From contig JAQMRL010000011.1 of the NCBI GenBank assembly GCA_035578175.1, positions 7,017,501 through 7,081,500 on the forward strand: DNA of 64,000 nucleotides, in the 5' to 3' direction. Shown here in pieces: positions 10,607 through 22,617 of the stretch. This DNA comes from Catonia carolina. Taxonomy: Eukaryota; Arthropoda; Insecta; Hemiptera; Achilidae. Position 1 is the first letter of the stretch; the number at the start of each line of letters is the position of its first letter. The notes beneath the pieces are model-generated. The model did no database searches. It saw only the letters and a list, made by a program, of their open reading frames with translations, and was not told where the DNA came from. A program made the position numbers and the translations under genes.

Positions 10607-11939
10607 ACAGTAATGTATCAACAAAAACAACAATCAATAGGCCTAATGTAATGTCTGGTGAATACAAGCTGCAACCTTTTGGAATATTCTTGGTTGATTA
10701 CATTATAACTTAATTGTCTTTAAGTTCACTATGTTTCTTTCTGTATGAATGTTTCAAACATAAAATAACACGTAATAAGTTGCCTGTAAGTACTAAATGA
10801 ATTTTATGTGTCAGTTTGTCTAAATAAATGTCAGTTGAAGTTGGCAAAAAAATGTATCGGATGTTATTAGAAATCCAGGTTTTATGCTCATTCAAATGTC
10901 AAGAACGCTGTCGTTGGTTTTTTTGCTATCGTGTATATTCTAATTATAAATATAATAATGTCATTAGTATTTTTTTAAGTATCAAACCGCTTTTTTGTTT
11001 TGATTTAGAAAAAATATTGTTATTGATTTTCTATTATATTAACGTGTTAAAAACATCTGTATGGGAATAACTTTGAATTCATATTTTGAAGTGGTTTTCA
11101 ATTTTTAATATTTATTCTTCCAAACGTAATAGGATTACTTAAACTTAATTATTCAGGTCACTGCCGTCTGTGGATCGAGATTTTTCAGCTATCAGTAGTT
11201 TCTTTTGATTTCAAGTTTTGTACTATTTCCTAATTTCTATATAAGCCAATTTTATTTTTTAGAATACAAAAAAATCTCTTCATATTGATGATCCTTCATG
11301 TAATATAGGCTATAATTATTTTTGTTCTCAATCATTTTCTGTTCCTTTTTAAAAATATTTTCATCCTTGATAACATATTTTAAATGGTTGAAATTCTTTC
11401 ACCCGTGAAACTTGTGTTTTTCTATTTTTCGGAAAGTTCAGAGCTAGTTATCTTTTTTTTTTGATTTATTTTGCTAATGTATTCGTAGAACGCCGTCTTT
11501 ATGACGAGGACTTCAAATGTGAACTAAATCCTGTGGATGTAAAGTTATTTTTGAACGTACTTTAAATATGTCTAGAAGCGCTTTTGGTAGCCCATATTCT
11601 CAGCATTTTTTCAGTACAGGCTTTCTTCTTTATTTCGTTGATCCGGAATACAACTTTTACTAATCGTGGAAACCATTGAAGCCATCCAATTCTTTGAAGA
11701 TACCATTTTTTTATCACCTATTACGGCTACCTCTTATTATTAAGCTATGGCCTATTATTAAGTGTCCTAAAAAGATTTTTGTAAATCGATTGTATATTAT
11801 ATTTTCTGGCTATTATTTTTACCATTGGGCTTCGATCCACGCAGCGTAATTGCTAGCTTCAGAGGGGTGCGTTGCAAATGGGTTTGCAAACATTACTAGA
11901 TCCATAAAATTTATTATTAGTATTATAGTACACTTGCTG
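10607..11939. other. AT-rich, possible LINE-derived right half
   Basis: No gene seen from 10607 to about 11450. The stretch 11460-11939 is less AT-rich and lies where the C-terminal end and 3' UTR of the minus-strand LINE at 11940-12410 would be expected, but no conserved motif can be read in it. Confidence 0.35.
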
Positions 11940-12410
11940 AATTCTAGAACTATATCATTCTAGTCGAAGAAATTTAATATCAGATGCTTCCAATCTACTC
12001 TCCTCTCGCTTTGATAGTACCTAAGTTTCACTGCCATAGAGTAGGGTCGGCACTGCTTTTGTTTTATAAAATCTCAACCTCGTGTTTTTGCTGGTACTTT
12101 TTTTAAGATTCTGTGGATAGTTCCGCATATCTGCTAAAATCGGCACATCTTATGGTAAGCATCTTTATCCCGTTGGTATGTACTGTTGCAACCTAGATAT
12201 TGAAAGTGGGATATCTGTTCCAAAATATTATTCTGTATAACAAATTTGCTTCTGACTTGCTCCTTCCCCCTGAATGCCATTACCTTTGTCTTCTTGGTCA
12301 AAACTGTCAACTTATATTCGTTACAGAATTAGTTCAGCATGAAGAGTGCTCTCTGCAGGTTATCCTCATTCTCCTGTTGCACTATTAGGTCAGCGGCAAA
12401 TAAGAGGCAG
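11940..12410 (-). pseudogene. RTE-like LINE reverse transcriptase (palm to thumb), dead
   Basis: Minus-strand reading gives, in order: LLFAADLIVQQENEDNLQRA (palm), TKKTKVMAFRG, an ISxFQYLG-type block, a CRF-QICGTIHRILKK-type block, and FYKTKAVPTLLYGSET. This is the usual order for the insect RTE-like endonuclease/reverse transcriptase family. The catalytic FADD box reads FAAD, losing one of the two metal-binding aspartates, and stops and frameshifts follow (one right after YGSET). Confidence 0.7.
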
Positions 12411-12680
12411 TTTAAAAGTTTGGGAAGGTATAGAAGTAATATTTATTCTGTAGGGCACTTACCTCCTTTATTCTTCTTAATCACAAGTTATAATTTAAAT
12501 GTTTAAAAGTTTGGGAAGGTATAGAAGTAAAATTTATTCTGTAGGGTAGTTACCTCCTTTATTCTTCTTAATCGCAAGTTGTAATTTAAATGTTTAAAAG
12601 TTTGGGAAGGTATAGAAGTAATGTTTATTTCTGTAGGGTAGTTACCTCTTCTATACTACTTAATCGCAAGTTGTAATGCT
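12411..12680. repeat. 91-bp minisatellite, three units
   Basis: Units start TTTAAAAGTTTGGGAAGG at 12411, 12502 and 12593, an exact 91-bp period. Each contains TAGAAGTAA, TTATTCTGTAGGG and TAATCGCAAGTTGTAAT. Units 1 and 2 differ at only a few positions; unit 3 has more changes near its end. A faint fourth start (TTTGGGAAGGTGTAGAAATAG) lies at about 12741. The array abuts the LINE fragment at 12410. Confidence 0.85.
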
Positions 12681-13564
12681 TTATTATTCCTAGTCTGATC
12701 ACTTACGGAATACGCACGCCATTTTTTGAACTATTGCTCTTTGGGAAGGTGTAGAAATAGCACCACTTTCCTACCCCGTAGAAGCTAGTAATAAATCATG
12801 AAATTGCTTGCGTTTTTTGTTAAACCCCAAGGAATAAGTGTTTTGATTTTTAGCTCTCTAAGTGATCTGGAAGTTAAGAAATTAATAAATTATTCGCTGA
12901 GGGCTTTTGAATTTATGTATAAAAGTATAAACAAAACAAAGATCCGTTCATTGATCCTGAAGATTTCAAACTGATTTTAAAATTTAAAGAACAAATAAAT
13001 CCTTAAGACCATACTTGTAGATCGTAAACCTGTTGAGTTTTAAATATTGTATTTATTTCAAACTATGTAATATTATAGAATTGAAATGCATGAAGTGTTG
13101 TTAATACATAAGCTAGTACTTTTTTAAGCTCACGTCAAATTAACTTACTTTGTTTCGTTCACCCTCATCATGCCGTTGAAGCATATCTGAATTCTCTTTT
13201 TTTATTTTTTACCGTTTGTTATGCTGTGGAATGTGGCGGTGATATTTCTTTAGTACTTTTAAACCAACGACCGTCCACCTCTCTGATGCTTTTAGTCTTA
13301 TAATTCTTTTTCCACCTATTATATGCTCCTTCATGAATCTTCTTGGTTCATCATTATATTCAATTTTAATCGCTTATTCTTTTACAAGGTATATTTTTGT
13401 TTTAATTCAATCATTTCGTTTCTTCAAGTAATTCGTGTCTTGCAAATTCCATTTCCTTTAATAACTTTTTCCCGTATACTTTCCGTAATTTGTACATACT
13501 ACATCTGTTTTTTTGTACAATTTCATATTATTGAATTATAAACGTAACGTTTTGGTTTTTCATG
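12681..13564. other. Intergenic, no gene seen
   Basis: Besides the degenerate fourth minisatellite start near 12741, nothing is recognised. Short ORFs here are T-rich and look like background. Confidence 0.4.
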
Positions 13565-13832
13565 AGAGTTTAACAGCTGATTTTCAGAACCGAAGTTCCT
13601 GGTTCGAATTCTTGTAAAGGTAGTTTTTTTATAAGGTTTTGAATACTAGACATTTGGTACCGGTGTACTTTGATGGTTGGGGTTCAATTAGCCTCTTAGC
13701 TCTCTTAGGAATTAGCTTAGGAGCAATTAGCTCTCTTAGGAATGGTCGGCCTGGGTATGTAAAAGATTACACTGCATTTACACGTCATTCACATCATCCT
13801 CATCTCATCTCATTGAGTCATGGGGTCGCTTA
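13565..13832 (+). mobile_element. SINE-B copy 3
   Basis: Plus-strand copy beginning within the tRNA-like head (TTTAACAGCTGATTTTCAG, then a B-box-like GGTTCGAATTC) and running through TGGTTGGGGTTCAATTAG, GGAATGGTCGGCCTGGG and GAGTCATGGGGTCGCTTATT. A small internal duplication of AGCTCTCTTAGGAATT (near 13700-13745) is private to this copy. It runs straight into a 5'-truncated HEL element. Confidence 0.65.
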
Positions 13833-14394
13833 TTTTTTATGCTCTACAAGATAGGATAAGCGCCATCTCTGCTGAAATTATTGGGAAGGCTAAGCTCTCG
13901 TAGAACATTTTTTTAAGATTGCGGCCTTAATATGCATTCTAGGGCAAAAGTGTATGTAATCAAATTCGTAGAACATTTAAAAATCAACAACTTGTTTTTC
14001 AATATTTTTTTTTACAACGATTACTTTAGAGACAATTAGTGATTATCTGTTTATTTTTTCATCAAAATCGGTAAAAAATGAAATTTTTTAAGATTGGAGC
14101 CTTAGTATCCTCTTTTATGACAAAAGTGTGTGTATTCAAAGGGTTAAGAAATTAAAAAACCTACAACTTTAATTTTAAGCATTTTACACTAGAGAGCCTA
14201 GTTAGGGGGCAATTACTGATTTTCTGTATTTTGAAGTTCTACAGAGGTTGAATTTCATTTTGCGTCATTCACTCACAATTAACATTAGGTTTTTTCATTT
14301 TATAATGTTTACTGATGATTAAACATAGTTTATTTGTTTTATTATTTACATTGGCAAGAGGAAGTCGTATGAGTGTTTCACACAGATTTTTTTT
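13833..14394 (+). mobile_element. HEL 3' part, 5'-truncated
   Basis: Starts in the middle of the HEL consensus (ATGCTCTACAAGATAGGATA). It continues to the 3' end, with TTGGCAAGAGGAAG (one mismatch in the subterminal repeat), a damaged terminal hairpin and CACAGATTTTTT. The 5' half, including the microsatellite, is absent. Confidence 0.65.
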
Positions 14395-15128
14395 ATTTTA
14401 CTATCTGTTAAAGTAACATTTAAGTTCATTAGCCCGCTGTACGATATTACTATTGTGTTTAGCCGTAACCTGAATTTCTCCTTTAAAAGAAATCCAAGCA
14501 CAGTACAAATCGTATCTACAAATAATAATTATTCAGTTTTTATTCAGGGTTGGGACAGATTTATTTATATCATTTCCTGTTATACTACGTTATTTTATGT
14601 TCTGTATAGAATTTTTTACCACCTGGCGTTATGTTTATCTATATAAAATAGAAATATGTTATGGTTGACTGATATTTCACTCCAGGGTTATTAAAACAAG
14701 ACGTATGGGTTATGTTTGTATAAATACGCCCCTGCTTGCGGTAACTGCCGGCGTGTTTTTTTAATAGTTTAATTTCATTTCACAATTACCTAACAGCTTT
14801 CCTAATGGTGTAGGTCTGGTTTAGTTAAAACTTTTTGGTTGTGTTTGGTTGAGATAATTAATAGTTTCTATATTTTGGTTCATGAGTGAAAGATGATTAC
14901 ATGTCAACGTAATTGATTTCTTTCATTTTCATGTAAATTAAAGGAATATTTATCTTACTTTTAACGCTTTCCTGTTTATTTTTTTATCTAGTCTGTGGAC
15001 AATAGAGCTCATTCGTTAATTTTTCTAGCTATTAATTTTTACATTATTTTAATACAAAACTATACAATAAATAAATGGTCCACGTCACTAACGAGAAAAC
15101 TTGATATTTATAACTTGCATACGAATAA
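14395..15128. other. AT-rich intergenic, no gene seen
   Basis: No repeats shared with the rest of the window and no ORF with recognisable features. Confidence 0.45.
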
Positions 15129-16375
15129 TTTTTTTTTACCCTAGTGTGTGCACGTTAGAATCTGTTCAATTTAGAAAAATCTGGTGTGAAACACTCACAC
15201 TACTTTCTCTTGCCAATGCTTATAATGAACAATATAACCTAACATTAGTAATAAAACATTTGAAATAAACAAAAAACTAACCTCAAAAAACATAACCTAA
15301 TTTTAAGCACGAGTGAAAGTCACAAAATTAAAACCAACCCCAAGTTGGCTTAAAAATACGGAAAATCCCTCTTTCACGCTAAAATAGGCTCTGTAAAGAA
15401 AAAAGCTCTAAATAAAAGTTGTAGATCTTTTAATTTCCTATAAATTTGATTATATACACTTCTGTCGTAAAATGCATACTAAGACTGAAATCTTAAAAAA
15501 AATTTTTTTACACATTTTCGTGAGAAAATAAACAGAAAATCGCTAATTACCGCTGAACTAAGCGTTATACAAACAAATTTTTGAAATAAAAGTCGTAGGG
15601 TTTTTAATTCGCGACAACTATTATTATTACATACATTTTTGCGCTAAAATGCATATTAAAGCTACAATCTTAAAAAAAAACAATTTTTTATAAGAAAACA
15701 GCCTCACCAAGAATTTTAGCAAACTTGGTGCCTACCCTATCTTTAGAGCATAAAAAATTTAGTAAATGAGGCGATTTTTAAAAAAACATTTTAAGAGACA
15801 TTTTTGAAAAAATCGCAAAAAAGTGATAAATAACACGAATAAACTACTACTTCCGGTTGACCAATTTGATAAAAATGTTCGTATCGGGTCTTCTTGGGAT
15901 ATGTAATTTAAGTTTTAACTTTGTACGGTGTTCGGTTCTCGAGATATTCTGTTCTCACACACACACACGCGCACACACACACACGCACACATCAATCGCT
16001 AAAAACATGTTTTTTGGGTTCAAGGGTTCTGAAAACGTGTAGATCCGGTAAAAACTCGATTTCGAAAAATCGACATGAAAACAATGCTTTCCTTCCTATA
16101 TATTCATAAAAGCAAGAGAAAGTAATATCATGACCCAATGAGATGAGGATGATATGTATACAATGCAGTCGTGTACAGACTCAGGCCGACGGTGAGAAAG
16201 TATGGTTAATTGAACTTCAACCTTCAAAATACACCGGTAACCAGTGTTTAATATCGAAATCCATATAAAAGTAACTACATTTACTATGATTTGAACCACG
16301 GAACCTTTGTCTCCGTACAAATGTCAAATAGCTAATTTACGGCGACGATTTTAACTCTAGACCAACCCGGTGGGT
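15129..16375 (-). mobile_element. SINE-B copy 2, split by a HEL insertion
   Basis: The 3' end of a minus-strand SINE-B lies at 15129-15173 (GTGTGCACGTTAGAATCTG). The remainder resumes at 16125 (CATGACCCAATGAGATGAGG) and runs to the tRNA-like head ending GACCAACCCGGTGGG near 16372. The HEL copy at 15174-16124 sits between. About 15 bp of SINE sequence (the AACAATAAGCAACCC block) is missing at the junction. Confidence 0.7.
15174..16124 (-). mobile_element. HEL copy 3, nested in SINE-B
   Basis: Near full length, reversed: AAAAATCTGGTGTGAAACAC, ACTTTCTCTTGCC, then a ~780-bp body, an interrupted (AC)n/(GC)n tract at about 15956-15990, a damaged 5' hairpin and AGCAAGAGAAAG. It interrupts a SINE-B and so is the younger of the two. 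Confidence 0.75.
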
Positions 16376-16439
16376 TAATAATTTATATAAATTTAAAAAT
16401 TACTATTTCTGGCCAAAATTCAGAAAGTTAAATTTTCAA

Positions 16440-16960
16440 GTTCATAAGAACCTCATTTCTTCTTCTCCTCATATACCATGTCTTTCTAATGTTGGGTATC
16501 AACACGACTTTGGTTTCTTCTTCAGGTGCCTGCTCATTTCGAATATCGGCGATCATCCTGGCTACGACGATCTTGTTGACAGTTGCTCTGAATAGTTCAA
16601 TAGTAGGTAGTCTTAGAGGATTACATTCTGAGATCCTTCAACCATGAAATTCTTCTCCTTCCAGGTCCAACAAGGACCCAGTAGACTTAGGGGACGCTTC
16701 TGTATTCATTGCCAAATGGAACATCTCGACACTGGAAATTCTTGTCCAATTCTTTACCTGGACAACTGTTGCTTACCAACACCACACTGACCTTCAGTTT
16801 TTCTTTCGATATAAACTGGATTAGTTTATAATGATCACCTTGTAGAACATATCCCAAGTACGCCAACCTTCTGGACTGAAGGTTGTTAATAATCTTCCTT
16901 ACTTCATGAGCAATCTACAACTTTTTGTTCATTTTTCGTGCTGTTCATTGGTCAAGAAGA
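16440..16960 (-). pseudogene. RTE-like LINE ORF2 C-terminal region, dead
   Basis: The minus strand gives SRRLAYLGYVLQGDHYKLIQ, then after frameshifts GRRRISWLKDLR, then ELFRATVNKIVVARMIADIR. These are the successive blocks of the RTE-like LINE C terminus (RKLxYLGHVxRG, GRRRISWLKNLR, LFRAxVNKxxxAxMIAxIRN). The family's own stop is not evident, and in-frame continuation to about 16445 may be read-through into 3' UTR. Confidence 0.65.
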
Positions 16961-16984
16961 ATTATTCTGTGAAGATATATCTTA

Positions 16985-18084
16985 AATTATTCAAAACGGA
17001 TGGTGTTTACCGAGTCAATGATCCAAACCTCTGTTTCGTACGAAAAACCGAAGAAATGTAGTATTTTATCTTTCTCTGCAGTAATATCAAGTTCAAACAT
17101 ATTGCAAAACAATAATTTCTTACTAAGAAAGGTTATGTTTGCAGCTTGTATTGTACATTTAATCTCCAACCCACAGCCCAAATGGACAAAAGTGTACTTC
17201 CTAAACATTTAAAATTAATATTTGTATAATTCTACACCGGCTTAAAGTTGTGATGTTCCATTATGCATGCCTCAGTACATCCTGTTGGTTTTTTTGTTTT
17301 TTTTTTTTAATTTAAAATATTAACTAACAATGATGTAGTTTTTCCTTTTTAAATCTATAACAAGATATGTAATACAATAAACGAAACGGACTTTCTCTTA
17401 AATACTTAGGAATACCTTTGGTATTGGATGTATTGTGATACTGTGCAGCTTCGGTCACGTCTTAGAAAGAGACGACCTTGCTTTAGTTCTAAGCTATCGT
17501 CTTTTATTTACGATTTATCTAAGCAGGTTTTTACTTACCTTGATAGTAATTCACACCATCTGTCTTTTTATCATTGTTCTTTTTATTCCAATTGTTATTG
17601 TATGTTATGTTGTAATTCAATATTACTTCATCGATTTTTAAACAAAAAATAACTTTCATTTGTTCCTATCTATCTATAGAATATAAGTGGGAATATTCGT
17701 GGTTTTTTATGAAAGAATGTGACCTTTTTTATTTGAATTACAAACTGAAACATTATTTTATTACTTTTTAACTGTAACGAATATTAAATCCAAATACGTT
17801 GATAAAAATTTTTAAGTAAATTATTTTCTTAGTAATAATAATTGAAGGTTTATTATTATTATTGCTATCAAGGATTAGGTTGTTGCCTAATCCTATTTCT
17901 GCCGTAAATTCAAAAAGGTAAATTTTTTGTTTTATATTACGTATATAAAATAATAAAATTTTCATTTCCTTTTTCAAAATCACTTCAGGACTGAAGTGAT
18001 TACCATAATTTTAACAATTACAATGTTATCTAAATTAACTATTTTTTAATAAAACGTAGGCCTATTGATACACATTCATATTTA
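16985..18084. other. AT-rich intergenic, no gene seen
   Basis: Several overlapping short ORFs on both strands have no recognisable motif. Contains a small (TTA/ATT)n patch near 17850. Confidence 0.45.
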
Positions 18085-18487
18085 GTAAGTTGTAGGTTTT
18101 TAAATCGTCTACAACTCGTATTACTTGTACAATTTAGCCCTAAAATGCATATTAAGGCCGCAATATAAAAAAAATTCTACGATAGCGCAGCCTCCGCAAG
18201 AATTTCAACAGACATGGCGACTACCCTATTATGTAGAGCATTAAAAAATGTAATAAATGAAGCTGTTTTTTTTTTAAAAAATCGAAGGAGCTGTTTTTGA
18301 GAAAATAGCAAAAAAGTTAAAACTAAACTCTACTTCCGGTTGACATATTTTGATGAAAATACTTGTGTCGGGTCCTCTAGTAGTACCTAACTTAAGGGGT
18401 CTGAAAACGTGTATATCCGGTGAAAACTCGATTTCGGAAAATCGACTTACTTTCCTTCTTATATATTCATATAGACAAGAGAATAAA
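18085..18487 (-). mobile_element. HEL copy that has lost its microsatellite
   Basis: Reversed partial copy. From the GTAGGTTTTTAAATCG block it runs through CTACTTCCGGTTGAC and GGGTCCTCTAGTAGTACC. It then jumps from CTAACTTAAG directly to GGGGTCTGAAAACGTG, removing the TG/CA tract and ~90 bp around it. It ends in a mutated hairpin and AGACAAGAGAATA. Confidence 0.65.
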
Positions 18488-18636
18488 ATTAATATACCTT
18501 TTCGACATAATTTGGAAAAAAACGAATATTTCCTACGTCTTATATAGGGACTATTAGGAGGAGATTTTCTGAAGTGACAGCGTTTAATTAGTCAGGATTA
18601 AATTTTTAATTTATAATAATTTTTGTAGTCAGTACA

Positions 18637-19595
18637 TTTTACTTTCTCTTGCCTATATGAATATATAGGAAGGAAAGTATTGTTTTCATGTCGATTTTTC
18701 GAAATCGAGTTTTCACCGGATCTATACGTTTTCAGACCCCCTGAATCCAAAAAACATGTTTTTAGCGATTGGTCTGTGTGTGTGTCTGTGTGTCTGTGTG
18801 TGTGTGTGTGAACAGAATATCTCAAGAACGGAACATCGTACGAACTTGAAACTTGAAACTTAAGTTACATACCACTACCGGACGCGACACGAACATTTTC
18901 ATCAAAATCGGTCAACCGGAAGTAGTAGTTTATTCGTATAATTTTTCAGTTTTTTGCGATTTTCTCAAAAACTGGTCCTACGATTTTTTTTAAAATCGCC
19001 TATTTTACTCAATTTTTTATTCTCTACAAGATAGGGTAGGCGCCATGTCTGCTGAAATTCTCGGTGAGGCTCTTTTCACGTAAAAACGTTGTTTTTTTAA
19101 GATTACGGCTTTAATATAAATTTTAGCGCAAAAACTTATATAATAAAAGTTGTAGAGAATTTAAAAACCTACAACTTATGTTTCAAACATTTTTTTGTAT
19201 GACGCTTAGTTTAGCGGTAATTTGCGATTTTCTGTTTTTTTTTCTCACGAAAACGTGAGAAAAATCGATTTTTTTAACATTTCGGTCTTAGTATGCATTT
19301 TACGACAAAAGTGTATATAATTAAATTTATAGAAAATTAAAAGATCTACAACTTTTGTTTAGAGAATTTTTCTCTACAGAGCCTAGTTTAGCGTGAAAGT
19401 GTGATTTTCCGTTTTTTTTTAAGCCAAATTGAGTTCGATTTTCATTTTGCGTCTTCCACTCATGATTAAAATAAGGTTATGTTTTTGAGGTTAGTTTTTG
19501 TTCATTTCTAATGTTTTAATACTAATGTTAGGTTTATTGTTAATTATTTGCATTGGCAAGAGAAAGCTGTGTGAGTGTTTCACACCAGATTTTTT
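18637..19595 (+). mobile_element. HEL copy, full length
   Basis: One of the best preserved copies. It has TTTACTTTCTCTTGCC, a perfect CCTATATGAATATATAGG hairpin, a short TG tract (18774-18809, interrupted by TCTG), body, GGCAAGAGAAAG, a GTGTGAGTGTTTCACAC hairpin and a CAGATTTTT end. It is very similar to the copies at 36.7 and 39.1 kb, sharing CCACTACCGGACGCGACACG with the former, suggesting recent common amplification. Confidence 0.8.
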
Positions 19596-20236
19596 ATATA
19601 GTTTTAATAACTACATAATGTATTATGTTGAATTTTAAATTGCATAATGTTGAAATAAAGAAACGTGTGTCACTTTTGACTTGACAGTATAAAAAAATGT
19701 ATTACATTTTTGGTGTTGTAGAATAAGTGAAAGTAAAACTGTCACCCATACTATTGTTTATTATGTAGGCTAGCGATACATAAAAATAGATAAATATAAC
19801 AATACATTTGTGTATACTGTACATTATCGTGGTTTTTTTTAACAATGTAACATGTATTGTTGTGGCTTAACAAAACATGTGACATGTTGTGGAGACAGAT
19901 ATAAAAATGGTAGTCAATTGTATGTTAGTATGTACAAGTTAGGCTTTGTGCTTTAAAAAGAGAAGTGAATCTAATTTGATTACGGTATAGTGTATTTATA
20001 CAATGTAGATGATGTACAAAGATTCGAGCCTAACATGTCTAGACGATCTTATTTAGGTACAGTGTCTCAACTTGAACTCGGCCTTCGGCAGATGTCTCAA
20101 GGAAACTTCACATCCGAAACTATTTCTTCAATTTTCCTACATTTTTTTAATGTTTACGTAGGACCATTTTACAACACGTTAATTAACTTTACTATGATCA
20201 TTTAAAAAAATCGTTTCTATTATAAAAATTATTTTC
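19596..20236. other. AT-rich intergenic, no gene seen
   Basis: A 70-codon open frame at about 19990-20205 has no ATG at its annotated start and no motif I recognise. I do not call it a gene. Confidence 0.4.
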
Positions 20237-20634
20237 TCGCGACAGGCAGGTGGAGTTTTTAATTATTTGCACTCAACCTGCTAATTCCAGGGCTACAAAA
20301 AAAATCTGTTTCTTATCACACGGGCAGCATAAATATGACTAAAGCATTTAAAAACAGAAGAGATAGAGGTATAAAAGACACTTTTCAAAAGTTATCTGTT
20401 CTGAGAGTCATGAATTTCATTAAAACACCCAGACCCTGTGGTGAATGAAGTACAGGTGTCATTTGCAGGGTGGAAAGTAGATGCTTTTCAAAGAGCCTGG
20501 CATGCTGATAAGTATACTTTTCCTTTCAGTGAGGAAGACAATTATAAAACACCTGACTCCTTGTTTTACTTAGTAAAGCCTCTTGAGGTTCCCAACTTTT
20601 CTGCTGATGACCTTAACAACAACAAAACTAATTA
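20237..20634 (+). mobile_element. RET-C copy, open frame intact
   Basis: Begins CGCGACAGGCAGGTGGAG, ends CTTAACAACAACAAAAC. In 20438-20641 the family's open frame is uninterrupted, with SFAGWKVDAFQRAWHADK and FYLVKPLEV. The 3' tail is (AAC)n. The TSD is unclear in this copy. Confidence 0.7.
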
Positions 20635-20670
20635 TCCATGAAAGGTTTTCATTGAAATCATGTTTTTCAT

Positions 20671-20704
20671 TGAAAGCCTATTTTTATGCAAAAATAGGCT
20701 TTCA
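20671..20704. repeat. Perfect 15-bp hairpin
   Basis: TGAAAGCCTATTTTT, a 4-nt loop ATGC, then the exact reverse complement. It lies 36 bp after a plus-strand RET-C and 35 bp before a minus-strand RET-C fragment. It is too short for a typical pre-miRNA. Confidence 0.8.
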
Positions 20705-20738
20705 CGGCATTATTATTTATTCGTATTTGATATAAAGT

Positions 20739-20970
20739 GACTAGATAAGAGGAGTGAGATGGTTTACAATTGCTTTCCTCACGGAGTGGAAAAGTATGCT
20801 TATCAGCATGCAAAGCCCTCTAAAAAATAACTTCTTTCCACCTTGCAAATAACAACTGCACTTCTTTCACCACAGGGTCTGGGTGTTTAATGAAATGCAT
20901 TACTCTTAGAGGATATAACTCTAACTGTTGTTTTTACATCTCTCCCTATTCTTTTCTTAAATGTTTCAGA
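20739..20970 (-). mobile_element. RET-C fragment, both ends missing
   Basis: Matches the middle of the family: GTGAGATGGTTTACAATTGC, AAAGTATGCTTATCAGCATG, CACCACAGGGTCTGGGTG. The (AAC)n tail end and the CCCATAAC 5' end are both absent. It faces the complete copy at 20237-20634 tail to tail. Confidence 0.6.
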
Positions 20971-21205
20971 TATATTACTAATTTTCGTTGTTGAGAAAAA
21001 AATTATCCTTCAAAGTGGTTATATTTGGTGTACAACAAGAAATCGTAAAGAGAGCGGTCCTGTCCTGCCCAAAGAGGGACGTCAATCTTCTGTATATTAT
21101 CTTCTAGAATGTAGCTTCCATTATATTCTCAGTTAATCAAATGGATAGGTTTATTTAAAGTTTTTATGATTTAAGAATAACAAGGCATTTTGTTTATTTC
21201 TTGTA

Positions 21206-21536
21206 CAGTAGAGCGACAATTATCTGAACAAAAAAATTTAAATACAGGAACTCACTTAATTAAAATCCAAACAAAATCTGAAATTGTGCGCAATTCACTT
21301 CTGTGATTTAACAGCTATAAAAAGATGATGAAAATTTCAAAGGAATATTCAAAATCATTCCTTATGAAGTTTCATAAATTCTTGAAATAGTTTTTAAAAT
21401 TATTTTACTCTGATAATTTGTCATTAACATTTTAATCTTGTCATATTCTTCATAGTTTTTAATAGCTTGAGAAAAGAAATTTAGAGATTTTTCATGAACT
21501 CGGTCCTAATTAGTTCGGATAATTTACACTCTGTTC
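21206..21536. mobile_element. Tigger/pogo-like MITE
   Basis: Left end CAGTAGAGCGACAATTATCTG preceded by TA. Right end, read in reverse, GAACAGAGTGTAAATTATCC with TA following. CAGTAGAGCG...ATTATCCGAA ends with TA target sites are typical of pogo/Tigger elements. About 330 bp, no ORF. Confidence 0.5.
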
Positions 21537-22600
21537 TACACGTTTTAGAGTAATTTTCATTTGCTACGTATTGGAAATGAACAACTTTAAACTTCCTACT
21601 GTAATTATGTGCAATGGCAAACGTCCAAATTATTCATTGTTTGTCACAAATAAATTCTTATAGTATAAATAGGTTATCCTACGCAAGTTCAGGCTGTAAA
21701 TTTTGATTTATTACGTACCTGCATCATACCACACGTTTTTATAGTGTTATTCTAAATAAATCTTGTTCACAGAATTTTTGATATTTGAAGGTTGCATATG
21801 AAGTTAAAATTTTGAAATAATTTTACGGTTTTCGTACTTTGTCAAGGCAAGCATCTGTCTAAATTTCGTTGACAAGCGGAGTGGCTTATCTTGGTAAAAA
21901 TAATTTGTACTTGTTATAGCTAATCAAGCCCGGAAAAAAGGTGTTGTAACACTGAAATGTCATTTTTTAAATACATTTTAATGATTGATCAGTGGAGATT
22001 TTAGAACAAAACATATATTTTTTTAAATTGTTCCCTGCTAATAAATATTTCTTTTTATAATTTATAGATTGATTTAATACAAAAATTATCATATTATTTT
22101 ACCACCCTTTTCAACTTTATAAACCAAAAAATTCCTGTTATTTCCAGTAATACAGACGCGTCATTTTGTTTTGTACATAAGTTATTTAAAAATTTATCTT
22201 AAAAACAAAATAATAATTACTTATAATTAAAAGGAGTAACTCCCCTTAGGAATAAAATTAATATTATCTATGTAACATTACAAATTGCTTTAATTGTGTA
22301 AATTGGGATTCTTAATGGAATATCAAGGAAAATAAAAGTGTGGAAATAAACGGTGTCCGGACAGATGCAGTCTGGAGTAATTTCAGGACAATAGGGGTCA
22401 GATAATTACTTTACTATCTAATAAGATCCTCCTTCGATATAAATGGAAGATTCATTCGGACTTTTGCGGTCACCTTAGCTTAAACTGATTCCCATCACAC
22501 TTTCTCCAGGCTGTGGACTGGCAAAAATAATGCAATTATTTTGGCGTGTTTAAATCAGTCTTAATGGGCTTCGTCTTTAGATTTTTTTTATCAATTTCTA
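21537..22600. other. AT-rich intergenic, no gene seen
   Basis: No shared repeat or coding signal; base composition is uniform until the less AT-rich coding-like segment beginning at about 22620. Confidence 0.45.
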
Positions 22601-22617
22601 TTTTATTTACAAAAAAA

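Noticed and set aside
19990..20205. 71-codon plus-strand open frame
   Set aside because: It starts at GTG rather than ATG and shows no domain; its second half is low complexity.
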